Assembly (NCBI RefSeq): GCF_010093595.1 | Contig: NW_022985444.1 | Span: 1,372,654-1,436,653, forward strand | Source: Mytilinidion resinicola | Taxonomy: Eukaryota; Ascomycota; Dothideomycetes; Mytilinidiales; Mytilinidiaceae | Direction: 5' to 3' | Length of the DNA stretch: 64,000 bases | Shown here: positions 49,798 through 61,467 of the stretch, in pieces | How the letters are laid out: each line of letters starts with the position of its first letter | Numbering within the stretch: the stretch's first letter is position 1 | Made by a program: the position numbers and the translations under genes | Notes under the pieces: generated by a model | What the model was told of the DNA's origin: nothing | Databases searched by the model: none | The model's input: only the letters and a program-made list of their open reading frames with translations

Positions 49798-50995
49798 GGT
49801 GAAAAATAGTGAATGATACTGTCGTGCAACGCGTAGCGCGACCGACTGGGGGAGATGCTAGCGGCGCAACAGGAGTGTGGAAAACCGCACGCGCGGGCGG
49901 CTGCTAGGAACTGGGCGGGCAGTGAAAGGGCGCGCGGGGTGGCCGTTCAGAGCATCCTCGTGCGGCGTGGGTGCCGGTGCAGAGCGTCCGTCAACGAGGG
50001 TGATGGACGAGACCGGGGGGGCTCCTGTGGTTGATGTCGCGCGGGCTGGGGATGATGGAATTGGCCCAGGCAACAATGGGGCGGCGCAGGAGAGCAGGGA
50101 GGGCGCGCGGGGGGAGGCGGCTGTTCACGCGTCGTGGAAAACGTGTTATGCGGCGGAGATAAGATGGATGCGGGCTTGGGAGGTGTTGTGGTCGGCCTGG
50201 GAGGGTCGGCGTAGAGAGGCGAGCGTGATGAGAAGTGGACGGGCTCTGGAGTTCTCAGCAGGAAAAGGACGCTAGTGCAGTCACGTGTGCACTAGCACTA
50301 ACTGGGAGCTGGCCAATCAATCGGCAGCGATGCTCGGGAATGCTCTCGGGGCAATGAAGGCCGTGAAGCAGTTTAGTAGTATTCAACGCGCTGGACCAGA
50401 GATTGACATTATTGTCCGACGCTCATTTGGGGTACCACCCTATCTGGAACGAACATCTGTCAGTCTGGCAGGCAGCCAACCTACTGATTTGTTATGAGAA
50501 TCTATGGAAGTGTAACTCTTAGAGTGCGTGAGATCCCCGGGCGCCTTCACTGCTTCGCTCAAGAATCTCGAGTGTTTTGGGGAGTTCACAAGCACATATT
50601 CTACGTAAAATATACGTATACACAAGTTTGCCATCGAAGCCTCGTCTTGAGACTCAGTGTCAATGAGAGCGCGCTGGAACGGAATGCTAACTTTCCTTAG
50701 CAGACAAGAGTATGCTATGGAACAGCTAATGGATAAATGGTGGGATTATTGAAGAGCAATAGCTATTTTGTATCGAGCGGGTCCCGAAACCAGTCCTGAG
50801 TAGAAATCTATAAGTCAAGCAACAACACTCAACTCGACTATTAATATGCAAGCGAACAAAAGGAGACTGAAACCAAACAGACTTCCAAAGATCGACATAC
50901 TCATACATCGTAGCGCGCGAACTCGAACAAAGATCTATTAATGAAGAACATGTTCACACATTGCCGTTATTGAACGACTGGAACCCCCATGAATT
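49798..50995. other. Intergenic, SNF2 promoter and regulator 3' end
   Basis: 1.2 kb. The first 480 bp upstream of SNF2 are very GC-rich and by chance open in several frames; the rest is AT-richer. It holds the SNF2 promoter and the 3' end of the Zn2Cys6 gene. No gene or repeat recognised. Confidence 0.5.
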
Positions 50996-53457
50996 CTAGT
51001 GTCGCACCTAGGTCAGTTACGATCTGCGGGTTTAGGTTCATCTAAACTGGTCGTAGTGACTTACGCGTTGCTGCAACGGCGGGTTCTGCTCATTAGCGCC
51101 GCCAGCCAGCCAATCGTTCTCAATGCCAGAGTCGGCGGGTACGAATATGGCCCCAGTATCTGTTGACGGCATGGCTGGCAAGAAGTCTTCGTAGGCGTCA
51201 GCCGTCGCTACATTGCCAAACCCTTGTAGTAGCGAGTCGAGATCCACATCCAAAGCTCCCATAGGCTGATGTGGTTGCGCATTCATAGACCCTAATGCAG
51301 AGTCCGAGCCAAATTGACTATGACTGTTTCCCTTGACCACGTTGGCTTGGCCCTGCGCTGCCCTCCTCTTTTGGGCACCCCGCATCCCAAAGAACACTTC
51401 TAGGTTCTCCTTGACCGCCCACAAGATATCCCCACACCTCTCCTGGACGCCTACACCATAGCAGTGCCCGAATACATGATCCATGATGGTGAACATACGG
51501 TCCTTCTTTGGTAGGTCAGGGGTGCGGTACAGCTCACTCAGGAGTAGCAGCACAGAGTTGTACTGCTGATATGAGCTTGCGTACCACGCCCAGGGGTTTA
51601 GTGACGGCAGTGTCTCCAGCGTTGCGCCAGTTTCAAGAGTCATCAACGCAGCTGTGATCAACACATCTCGGAGACGATTTTCAGATTCCGTACGTGTGTG
51701 CGAGGGATTCTGGGGCAAGTGGCGGTACAGCAGCATGGAATCGCAACGCGAAAGGAGGAGTGTAGCAACCAAACCCGCGCAGCGTTGGATCGGGATTTGC
51801 GGGTCGAGAAAGCGGAGGTAGTTGGAGTGTATCTGGCGCTTGTGAGACTCGACCTGGGCGCGAATGTCGTGCAGAGTGATTGCGTTGCGGTCCATTTCCG
51901 TGCGGCCTCGAAAAATCAGACGATGAATCTCGTTGCATTCGTAGCGGATAATAGAGAAAGTTGCATCGGTCCAGCCTTGGACGGAGACGGGATGCGGTTG
52001 CCACTTAGGAGTGCCAAACTCAAAGGCATCGTCATCAACATTTAGCGGAAGCGATATATCGAACTCGTCGGTTCGGATTGAGGGAAGAGGTCCTTGTGAT
52101 TCTGCTGATTTGACATCGAGAAAGCATATTTGGTGCCATAATAGTGATCGGACATGACGTTGTAAAGGATTAAGAGAAGTAGAAAGGTTGTGGCTAGCAC
52201 GGTGGATACCGATGCATTGAGCGAGACGGATGAGAGCACCGACGAGGACAGATGTTGTACGAGAAACCTGAGCTCGACAGAGCGGCATCTAGACACTGTC
52301 AGCGATTCATCCTTCTAGTTCTAATAGACAGTGGATGATTCACTAGATATATAGTGAACGCTTGGAGAGTTCGGATGTTTGATGTCTTCGTCCAATTGGC
52401 TCTGATCAGAGCTTGCTCGGTAGCTGTCTGTAATCTTCGAGCAAGGTCTTCTTGTTCGAGTCCGAACTGAGTCTTCGATTGAAGCACTGTCAGGCTTGAA
52501 GCGGCCGCCATGCACACTGCCAAGACAAGTGCCATCGATGATACGGAATTAGGGTTTCCCAGCTCAACGTTCACCCAAAAAGTATCGAAAAGTCTCTTGA
52601 AAGACGGAATGTGCAGCACATGAGCAATTGGATTGACGGATTCAAGATAGATCTGGTACAGGGTCTCCGCTTCTACTCTAGTAGGAAGCCGAACATCGTT
52701 GGGGCCATCGGTTTGAGAGCCGGAAGCAGGAAGTGCTAAGAGTAACGAGAGAGATGGCGAGGGGCAAGGAACCTTTTGGGAAGAAAGCAAAGTAGAAGGC
52801 TCGGTGATAGTGTGGCTTATGCTAGATGAGGATTGCTTAGGACGATTTGAGAGGAGTCTCCCCAACTGGGAATTGTTTAGTAAGGAAAGATGGAAATAGT
52901 TGTGAAAATGTCGCGGCACATTTCAGGAGGAATACCTCTTCTGCGTACTGGGGACGGAGAGGAGCCCCAACTCTATCGACAAGAACCATTCTTCCGATCT
53001 GTAGGTTGAATTCGGTTACATCCCAATCCTCGTCTTCGTCCTCGTAAACGCCATCATGCGCGGCTTCTGGATCTAAGGGGAGTTTGGCCCAGGCGTCGTC
53101 GTCTACATCAATATCTTGCTGATAAGCCTCCCATTCGTAATCACGTGGGGGGGTGCCTGGCGTCGTGGTGGATCCACTGGCATGATGCTCCGCGCTCGGG
53201 CCGGGTGAATCGTTTAGAGTACGTAGTGGAAGAGGTTGGGTCCAGTCCGCTGAGGATCTTGATATAGACTCCCGTGGCCTTCGACGTTGAGTTTCCGGAA
53301 TGGTTATGAACACGCAATTCCTCCCGAAGGCGGTGCAATTCTGGCATGGCGACGTCTTAGAACAGCGCGACTTGCGTTGGCGGCACTCGATGCAAGAATT
53401 GATTGGGCGCGGATTCCTCCGACGGACGATGCGGGATTGCGTGACCTGGTCGGACAT
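50996..53457 (-). CDS. Zn2Cys6 transcription factor
   Basis: Exons on the minus strand: 52936-53457, 52344-52865, 51065-52288 and 50996-51007, giving 759 residues. The Zn2Cys6 cluster is complete: Cys22, 25, 32, 38, 41, 48 with spacing 2-6-5-2-6, flanked by basic residues (MSDQVTQSRIVRRRNPRP before it). This fold binds CGG half-sites as in Gal4. Exons 2 and 3 encode the fungal-specific transcription-factor middle region: ESVNPIAHVLHIPSF, LVGALIRLAQCIGIHRA, and RSLLWHQICFLDVKSAESQGPLPSI are typical. The first intron shows a TTACTAAAC branch and CCCAG. The final GTAAGT/CCTAG intron is optional: without it translation ends at 51038 with a different tail (VSHYDQFR instead of VRH). Target genes are unknown; no biosynthetic cluster adjoins it. 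Confidence 0.88.
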
Positions 53458-54297
53458 TTCCAGGGGTCATTTTTGTTGCATCGTGCCTCTGTGTACGAGA
53501 GTGCTGGTGGTGGTCAGAAGGATGAAAGACGAGGCGGCAAAGATTCCAGAAGAGAGATCGGTCTCGACCACGTGATGCTAAGAAGGCTGGGCCCGCGCGA
53601 TTTTTAGTCGACACGGAACGGCGCCGATCCAGCTCCAATCCGTGATAGCGTCGCAGCCGTCACCGGTGGGAGCTGCTGGCGGACTTTAGAGAATAGCAAT
53701 ATGCCTACATTTCTGTTCTTCTGGATGGGCTCACCCTAGCTACGCTGCCTTTCTTCGGGGAGACCGTATGGTCAAAAAGGACAGTAGCCAAGTCTGATAC
53801 AAGGTTCCTGTAGCGACACTGCAACTACGAACTTTCACAGATTAGATGAGTTGGAGAGCTACATTGCGGCTGAAAGATTGCTGAGCATGTCTCGCGGTGT
53901 GAGTATGATGGCCTTAGCAATATGGAGTGGAAAGGTTCCTGGGGGCCCATTTCACCCGGACTCGACGTTTCCTCGACATCTCATATGCCATGTTCAGCGG
54001 GATTTGGGTTCGACCAACAGACTCGATTTCCAGGAATCTCGCCCAAAAGCTGCCGTGTAACACAGTAGGCCTTGTGAGTAGACTTCGTCGTCAATGGCTT
54101 CTTGTCTTAGTGTTTCTATCCCGTTGCCCAGGAGAGCTTGGTCCGCGGCCGGCAACCGATTTCAGGGACGTATAGAAGGGAGGCTGTTAGTGTTAACACC
54201 ACATCGCAATTCAATGAATTTAACTGAAGACTGCTAAGAGGACTGGGTTTCAGGAGAGGGACCATTCCGCATTCAACTTAGCGTGAAAAGCAAACCT

Positions 54298-54371
54298 CTC
54301 ACATCCAGACTGTGTACACCGCTCTGGCGCTGCGTGAGGTGACCTCGGGACTTCTTCGATTGTTCAAAATG
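54298..54371 (+). repeat. Repeat relic shared with 6386-6459
   Basis: Gapless same-orientation match to 6386-6459 with roughly 62 per cent identity and mostly transition differences (hand count). Its second half overlaps the first unit of the local GCGTGAGG repeat series. Confidence 0.55.
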
Positions 54372-54760
54372 ATCCCACCTGCATCGGCGTGAGGTGCCCC
54401 CATGGGCTGCATAGATTGTTGTAATGAACTTGATATGATTTATGGTACAGAGCTATTTAAATGTCAATACAGCAAATATTTCAACGAGATCTACTTCACG
54501 CCCTCGCGACCTCTACATCCTATGGATTATTTCTCCTATAGGCGTGACTAGGCTCAACGAGCTGCACAGGCCGGCAACGAGTGATAGACTTGTTGTGAGT
54601 TACATAGTGGTATAATTTACATACCAGTCCAACAGATTCTTCGACAGCGTCTAATTCATGGTCTCTCAACCTTGACATTGTGTGAACTTATTCTTCTATA
54701 GGTGTGAGGTGGCTCGACAGGCTGTGTAAGGTCCCAAAACAACAGAACAACTAATGTAAA
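54331..54760. repeat. Degenerate GYGTGAGG-type repeat units
   Basis: Units starting with G(C/T)GTGA(G/C) occur at 54332, 54388, 54542 and 54702. The last two are preceded by the same TTCT(C)CTATAG block and followed by related GGCTC-ACRRGCTG sequence, with a spacing of 160 bp. They look like decayed copies of one element; no coding capacity is left. Confidence 0.5.
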
Positions 54761-55479
54761 TTACGTTGCCATGAAACTTGTACAGGTTTAGAGTACCTTT
54801 TCCAGGGATACTGACGCCACGTTTAGGAGCACTCCAATCCACGCGGAAGGATACCCTGGTTCACGCATAGGGTATTCCAATTCAAGCTTAGATGCCTTAA
54901 GTAGTGACAAAAGAGAGTATAGGGGCTTGATGTAGTACGTTTGTGTGAGAAAAGAAATATGTCACAGGCAGGCTTCCTTGAACAAAATGTGGCAGTCATG
55001 CTGGCTGTGATAAAAGCGGCACACTCATCAAGCACTCTGTCTCATGCAGCCATAGTGCTTCAATAAGGTTCCACATAGCCCAAAGTGAAGAGCTTTTGTC
55101 TCGTTCAAATGTCTGAAATCGGTTTGAAGCACCCCAAGCAGTGGCATACACGCACACACACGCAAAGCGACTTCTTCTAGGAATCACAGTGCTACTTTTT
55201 TGATGCCCCGCGTAGCAGTCTATAAATCTGTTTGCTATTCTTAAGATTCCGATACTCTAAATACACAACCACTCCGGCTTGTGTGCACTTGCCTACCACC
55301 GCTTCAGGTCCCCTAGTACACCATTTAGGACTGGAAAACAACAGTTTCAAGAAGCCTGTTAACTCTTCAGGCCACCTCAGACGGTATCAGAACAGAATGC
55401 CACTTTATGTTTCACGAAGCCTGACAAACCACTTGATCTCATGTGAAGCGCAAGGTAATTCATTGTTCTACATAATGCA

Positions 55480-57846
55480 TCAATCTTCAAGCTCCTCCAC
55501 AATCTCAAGCTCTTCTCCACCCACAGGCTGGCCCTTTGGCTTCTTCTTTTGTCGCTCTTTCTTCTTCTTTGCCCCATTTTCCACTCCCTCGCCACCCTCG
55601 TCGCCCGAGACGTCAGCTCCAGCCAACTGCTTCTGGCGCTGTATCTCCGCATACTCTTTCCTCGCAGTTTCGACCTCGGCCTGGTTTTGTGCCTCAATTT
55701 CATTCAATTCTGCCTCAAGTTGGCGTGGATCCTTGAACGCAGAGGCCTCTTTGCCAGTCCTCTTCAGGTATTCATGGAAATCGATGGGCTTTTTCCTCCC
55801 AACAAGGGCTTCTTTGATACGGTCTGGATCCAGTCGCTCCTCACGAACAAACTTCTGCTTGATGCAACGGCGGTCTTTGTTGGGAAAGAGGGTAGCTACC
55901 ATGCCGAAATCGGTGCCAAATATAGTCAAAGCGTCGTAGAACTCGTTGGTCTCGGTAATAGTCCACTTCTTTGACGGGCCCCTTACGCGTTCTGCAGGAT
56001 CGCGGCGGTTCGCAAGGATATGACTGCCCATGTTGAACCGATTGGTGAGGTCGTCTTCCTCAATTGCCTCTAGAACATCTTCATCTTGGGCGGCTTCCGC
56101 CCGGCGGTCTCGGACCAAAGAGTCCGAATTAAGAACAATATTACCATCTGCGTCCGTTGTGAATTGAGGCACGTCGTTCGCAGCATCTCGCTCATTGGCA
56201 GCCTGGTCGAGACGCTCATCAACCTCTGTGGAGTTAGCACCGCCATTCTGTGCCAGTTGCAGGGCCCTTTCCGTTCGGCGTTTCTTGACTTCGTCCCAGT
56301 CTATTTCACGCATTTGTTTCTCCCGGTTGGAAAGTTTGCCCCGTCGTGTATCTGCGACGGCTAAGCTAGCCATGGTCGTATCGGGTGCTACTTCGTGATC
56401 TTCAGCATCATCAGGCGTTGGGACTCGCTTGCGCCGGCCCCGTTGTTGCGCTTCTTGCCCGACTTCTTCTCCCTGATCTTCCGTCTCTGCGGTGGCGGTC
56501 CTCTTTTTCCGAACTCTCTTGGGCTTCGGACGAGGGTCCTCAGCAGCCCCATTCTTCTCGGTAGCCGGTGCCTTCCTCTTGGTTCCTTTGTCCTTGCGAA
56601 CCTTTCGAGGTTTCTTGGTCACAGGGCCTGGATGTTCTCCTTCGCCGCCCTCGCGTGCTGGACCCTCCTTTGATGTCCTCTTGCCTTTTGGTTTTGCAGT
56701 AGCTGTAGGCTGCGTTACTGGAGCCCTCCGTCTCTTCTTGCTCCCAGTTGCTTGCTCTGTTGTGTCTGTTGGAGGTGAAAGCGGACCTGCGGTTTCCGAT
56801 TGGGGCGTGGCGGGCAATGGGGTTGGCGCGGCAGATGTCTCTCCCCGAGAAGGTGGTGCTGGTTCTCCTGATCGGGGAGTTGTAACAGCGGAGGGTGATG
56901 GGGTGGGTAGTGGACGACTTTCTGATGCTTGTGAGGGCACAGGAGCAGGGGTCGTGGTCGTGGTCGTGATGGGCGTAGCATCTTGATTCGATGGCTGCGA
57001 CAGCGCTGGAGTATTTGATGCGACTTGCGGATTTGCGGGGGTCGTGTCTTCGGGCGCTTGGGTTCCCTCTGTGGCCTCGGATGTACGATCTCGCGGTGGC
57101 TCCTGGGAGAGCCTGTGCCTCTTAGATGGCCTTGGAGAGACGGCACCGTTATCGTCTTCCTCCTCTGCTTCAGCAGGCGAGAGGACTGGAGACTTCCTAG
57201 CTTGCCTAGCTCCACTACGCTGTTCTTGACCTGCATCTGTGGCTACCGTAGGCGTTGACGCGGCTGCAGTGCTCGATTGTACGGTGTCCGTCGTCAAGGG
57301 GGTTGGCGGGTCAATTGGAGCTTGTGTATTTGCCGGGCTCGCTATGAGTTGTACTGAAGTCGCTGCAGGCTGTGTCGGGGCCACGGTAGTCTGTGCCAGA
57401 GTCACAGTCGCCCGTGCTGGAGTCGCGGTATCTTGTGCTGGAGGTACAGTATCCTGCGCTGGAGTCGCAGCGGTCTCCTGTAGTAGGGCAATGGTCGGGG
57501 GTTGTATTTCGGAAGCAGTATTCTGGCTGTCTGCCGGTTCTGATTCTGCGGTCTGGGTAGATGGCAGCGGCGTCGGAGCATTGACAGTTGAGGCTGCAGA
57601 CGGGTCTGGGAGGGATTGGGAGAGTTCTGGAGCTGGAGGAGCGACTGGCCGACGTCGCTGTATAGCTTTCGGCGCGAATTTCCTGGTGGATTTGTCTGCG
57701 CGAAGAAGTCAGTCTCAGATGTATCGCTGTGAGGCAGCTCTAGCAAACTCACTGATCACAGAGCTTCCAAAGGTGCTAATTGGCGGGGGTGCGTGTGACT
57801 TCTCGCTGGCGGCATCGGGCTTCGAGGCTGCGGCGTCTGATGACAT
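55480..57846 (-). CDS. BDP1: TFIIIB subunit B'' (Bdp1)
   Basis: Exons 57753-57846 and 55480-57695 on the minus strand encode 769 residues; the 57-bp intron has GTGAGT, CTGAC and GCAG and joins in frame. Bdp1, with TBP and Brf1, forms TFIIIB, which places RNA polymerase III on tRNA and 5S genes. The diagnostic part is near the C terminus: FNMGSHILANRRDPAERV..KWT.TETNEFYDALTIFGTDFGMVATLFPNKDRRCIKQKF (about 580-650), the extended SANT domain of Bdp1. A Lys/Glu-rich helical tail follows. The N-terminal 500 residues are low-complexity Pro/Thr/Ala with KRTSK/KKPRK-type basic blocks, and contain a 21-nt coding repeat (57386-57469). The start MSSDAAASKPDAASEK lacks a rival in-frame ATG close by except farther upstream at low plausibility. 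Divergent from BRE1. Confidence 0.92.
57386..57469 (-). repeat. 21-nt coding tandem repeat in BDP1
   Basis: Four units of exactly 21 nt encode a degenerate seven-residue Thr/Ala/Pro-rich repeat (of the type TPAQDTV) in the disordered N-terminal half of Bdp1. Length variation between strains is likely. Confidence 0.7.
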
Positions 57847-58453
57847 GGTGTTGGTCCATAGGAAGTGTCGTGTTGGAGAGAGGAACTGTTGTTCCTGCAG
57901 GTGGGGTGAAAGAGGGCAGGTGCTCAACGACTCATGCGGCAGCCGTGGTACGCTAGGCAGAAGAAAAGTGGCACACTCAAGCAGTTCAACACCGTTTGAG
58001 GTGGCCCGAAGAGGTACCAGACCCGTTGAAACTATCGTTTTCCAAACCCTTGTAACGTACCTGGGGGCCGCAAGCGGTGCAGGCAAGTGTACACAAGCCT
58101 AAGGTGATCGTGTTGCTGGACAGAATAAGTCATCAGACGAAATCACAGATTCGTAGACTGCCACTTTCTGCTCAGCGAATCCTGCCGAGTCGGGCCTAGC
58201 GCCGCCTTCGCCAAGCACTTACAACTCGCGGAACGACTTGCTTCTCCTCGCTCTCCTCTCCTCAGTCCCTTGTCACCACCTCACACTCCCCCTCCACCAC
58301 GATCTACTCGTTGACGCTGCGCTCTCCCCACTTCTGCTCCGCCGCGGGCCTTGGGCGCATTCCCTTCCTTCCTCACATCTCCCCCTTGCGGCTCTGGTGA
58401 TGAGGCTCGAGGCCAGGACCGTCATTGTCCCCCCCCAACTTGACGTCGTCAAG
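57847..58453. other. Divergent promoter, BDP1 / BRE1
   Basis: 607 bp between the two start codons, serving both genes. The BRE1 side is CT-rich (58.23-58.38 kb). An in-frame ATG for BRE1 at 58400 lies inside. No TATA box identified. Confidence 0.5.
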
Positions 58454-60844
58454 ATGGAGGACCGCAAGAGGCCCGCCATGGGCGACGACGAGTCTGTCCC
58501 CCCAGCTAAGAGGCAAGCCGTTACTGTTAACGGTGCGAGGTCGCATCCCGACGCTGACCTTCCCTGGAAAGATTTCAACATCGAGGTTCGCCCCCCTTCT
58601 CGCAGCCGCCCTCCCATCACATCCGTCGCGCCCTCGACTAATCATGCCGACGCACTACAGCTGTTCCAAAAAGATGCCATCCTACGGCAAATGAAGGAGT
58701 ACAAGCGAGAGAAGGTTGCGCTCGAGAACCAAGTCGCCAACATGGAGAAACGGTCAGCATATCACGATGACCACCTCCGCATAATCGACGCGTGGTTTTC
58801 CCAGGTTGGTCTTACTACAAATCTTTCATTGTGCTGCGGGAAATTCTAACTGGCATCACAGCTCGTTGACGAAGTTCGGATCTTGGCTAATGATACCCAC
58901 TCGCTGGGGGCATCGCAAAGCTGTAAGCACCTTCCCCGTCCCTGGGACTTGATTAATCAAGCGCCAGACGCTGATCGAACGGCATTCCAGCTCCTGATAC
59001 GCCTTTCCCCTCCTCGCTTCTTTGGGCAGATACCGACACCTTCCAGAAGCATCTGTCCGCACGGTCTGAGGAAATAAAGTCCGCCCTGTCCGACCTCTTT
59101 GCTAAACTACCCACCGCGTCGCCCGACGTTCACCAACTCCAGGACAAGATTTCCAAATTACTGGCCTTGGAAAAAGAGCACATAGCGGAACTGCACCAGA
59201 TCACTACCGAGAAGGAGGAATTGTCCGAGCGCATGGACACTGCCACACATCGCTACATGATTGCTGAGAAGAAGTTGGATCGTTCCAAAAGCATTCAGGT
59301 GTCCAAGTTGGAAAGCCAGGCGATTCAAAACAGCACCCGCGAAGATTCGTCTGCTACTAACCAGGATGGGCCCGTCGAGGTCAATGGGGTGAAAGGCGGC
59401 GCTCGTATCAACGAGGAATTAGAAGCGCAAAAGAAGGAAGCCGTAGCTGAGTCCGTCAAGAGAAAAGAACAGCTGGAGCAGCTTGAGTCGGAGAATAGGA
59501 AGCTGACAGAGCACGTCACATCCCTGACTATCAAGCTGTCTGGACTCTCTGATGACGACTATGCCAAATCTGAACTCTTCAAAATTCTCAAGTCGCAACA
59601 TGAAGATGTCCTCAAGCGAATCAACAACCTGGAGGCCACGAACAATCAACTGCGCGAAGAAGCTAAGAAGCTGCAAGCTGAGCGAACCGAATACCGTATC
59701 CAGATCGACGAAGAGAGCCGGATCATGCTCAGCGAGACCGAAACCAATCTTGCTCAAGCGGAGGCAAACCTCACACGAGTCCGACATACCCGAGATGAGC
59801 TTATCGCAGAGAATAGCATCATGAAGACGAGCCAAGATCAAAACAAGACTTTAATCAACCAAACCAAAGAGCTCACCAGCGCAAAGGAAAGCCGAATCGC
59901 CGCGCTTGAATCAGAGGTCGAGAGATTACGGCTGAAGTTGGCGGAGCAAGAGGCGACCGAGGCAAGCCTTCCCGAACTGGATGCATTATCACCCGATCAG
60001 CTATGCAGCAAGATCGTGAGCCTCGAAAGCCAATATAAGCTCTTGAGCAACGAACTGCCTTCTATGGAGGCGGCTTGGAAGAAAGCGCAAGCCATTGCCG
60101 GTCAGAAAATCAAAGATCAGTCGGACGCACTTGAAAAGATCGAGCGAGCCAATGCCGATAAGTCCAAGGCTGACCAGAAGTACTTTGCTGCCATGAAGAC
60201 CAAGGAGGCACGGGAAGCTGAAAACAAGTCGTTGGTGCTGCAACGTATGAAGAATGGTGAAGTCATTGCTTCTCTGAAAGAGGCGGAAGCCCTCAGTCGA
60301 TCCCTCTTGGACAAGGTCGAGAAGCAGAACGCCGAAATGAAATCCCAAATGGACGACATGGCGAACCAGCATCGTGTCATGCAGCAAAAGTTGAATGAAT
60401 ATTCACTTACTACCGAGGGACAATCATCACAGATCACAGAATTGAAGAAGGTTGTAGAGGCGAAGACCACTGCCCAGTTGGCCGCCGCACACGGCCAACG
60501 AGAAGCTGAAGCGGAGCGCGAAAAGCTAAAGGCCCAGTTGGACGAATCGAAGAGACAGGCAAAATCTTGGAAAGAGAAGAGTATGGGCAATCAATCAGAG
60601 GAGGACAAACACATGCGGGTGAGTTCAAAAAGTATTACTTTACATTCTTCTTATATTAATGATTTGGTAGGCCATGCTTCTGTGCGCAGTGTGCAAGAAG
60701 GACTTCAAGGACACGGCCATTAAGTCCTGCGGCCACCTGTTCTGTTTTGGATGCGTGAACGAACGACTCACTTCGCGGTCAAGGAAGTGCCCTCAATGCG
60801 GAAAGTCTTTCGGGTCCAACGATCACATGCGGGTTCACTTCTGA
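58454..60844 (+). CDS. BRE1: E3 ubiquitin ligase Bre1 (histone H2B)
   Basis: Exons 58454-58804, 58862-58922, 59030-60618 and 60671-60844 encode 724 residues; all introns are GT-AG and in frame. Bre1 with Rad6 mono-ubiquitinates histone H2B, which is needed for H3K4 and H3K79 methylation and for elongation. The start MEDRKRPAMGDDESVPPAKRQAV fits fungal Bre1; an in-frame ATG at 58400 would add 18 residues. The N-terminal Rad6-binding part includes LFQKDAILRQMKEYKREKVALE and YHDDHLRIIDAW. Residues 200-660 are almost continuous coiled coil. The C-terminal exon carries the C3HC4 RING finger: CAVCKKDFKDTAIKSCGHLF, then CFGC and CPQC, ending HMRVHF, as in the family. The last intron separates the coiled coil from the RING, so its splicing decides catalytic activity. 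Confidence 0.95.
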
Positions 60845-61467
60845 GAGCTAGCTGTCTACTCAACTTTCATAGGAATTCCGGGGCACGGCGCAGACGGAAT
60901 GGAGTTACCGGCCAAGGGACTCCACAAGGCTTGGACTCCGATGGAGGCGAAAAGCAACTTGTTCTCTCTTGCAAGCACCCCTTTGTCCTTGTATACTATA
61001 CCACAGATCTTCACTTCGGCCGACTGGGAGCTCTCTTGGCTGTTTTCTTCAGATGACTCTTTGGCTTGGAGTCTAGGGCTTCTTCGATTGATTGGCGTTC
61101 CGAGCTTGTTGGCTTTTTGAGCGCACATCGTGGTTCGGCTGATCCACCCTCGGGCATTTGTGTTGTACGATTCTACTGGCGTGGTTCCATCATGACAAGC
61201 TTGCAGCTCCTCCACGGGCACATTCGAGAGGGGCCGACATCGGGATAGATAAGCTTGGTTCGCCAAATGTGAGCAAAATGTCTAAACAGCACTTCAATGC
61301 TTGTGCCGTAGACGCGTGAATGAACTTGACCAGTCAGGATTTTCGACCCGTGCCTTTCCAGGATCCAGCAGGGTTGAACTGATTTAATCCGGGTGTTCGT
61401 CGTACTCTAGAACAATTGTCCTGTTTGCTGTCGTGTCGCCTTCTTACAACGCGAATTCCAACTACTC
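60845..61467. other. Intergenic, convergent BRE1 / NAD kinase
   Basis: 623 bp with both 3' ends. A 136-codon ORF on the minus strand (60856-61266) has no recognisable domain and is not called. Confidence 0.5.

Larger units (their letters stand above)
53458..55479. other. Gene-free region with degraded repeats
   Basis: 2 kb between the start of the Zn2Cys6 gene and the end of BDP1. The proximal part holds the regulator's promoter. From about 53.7 kb it is AT-richer and free of convincing ORFs; 54.30-54.76 kb carries related repeat units listed separately. Confidence 0.6.

Noticed and set aside
57239..58102. 287-codon plus-strand ORF over the start of BDP1
   Set aside because: Antisense to the low-complexity N-terminal half of BDP1; its Val/Ala/Gly-rich repeat is the mirror of the Bdp1 repeat.
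60856..61266. 136-codon minus-strand ORF between BRE1 and the NAD kinase gene
   Set aside because: Sits in the 3' flanks of two convergent genes, no domain or splice support.
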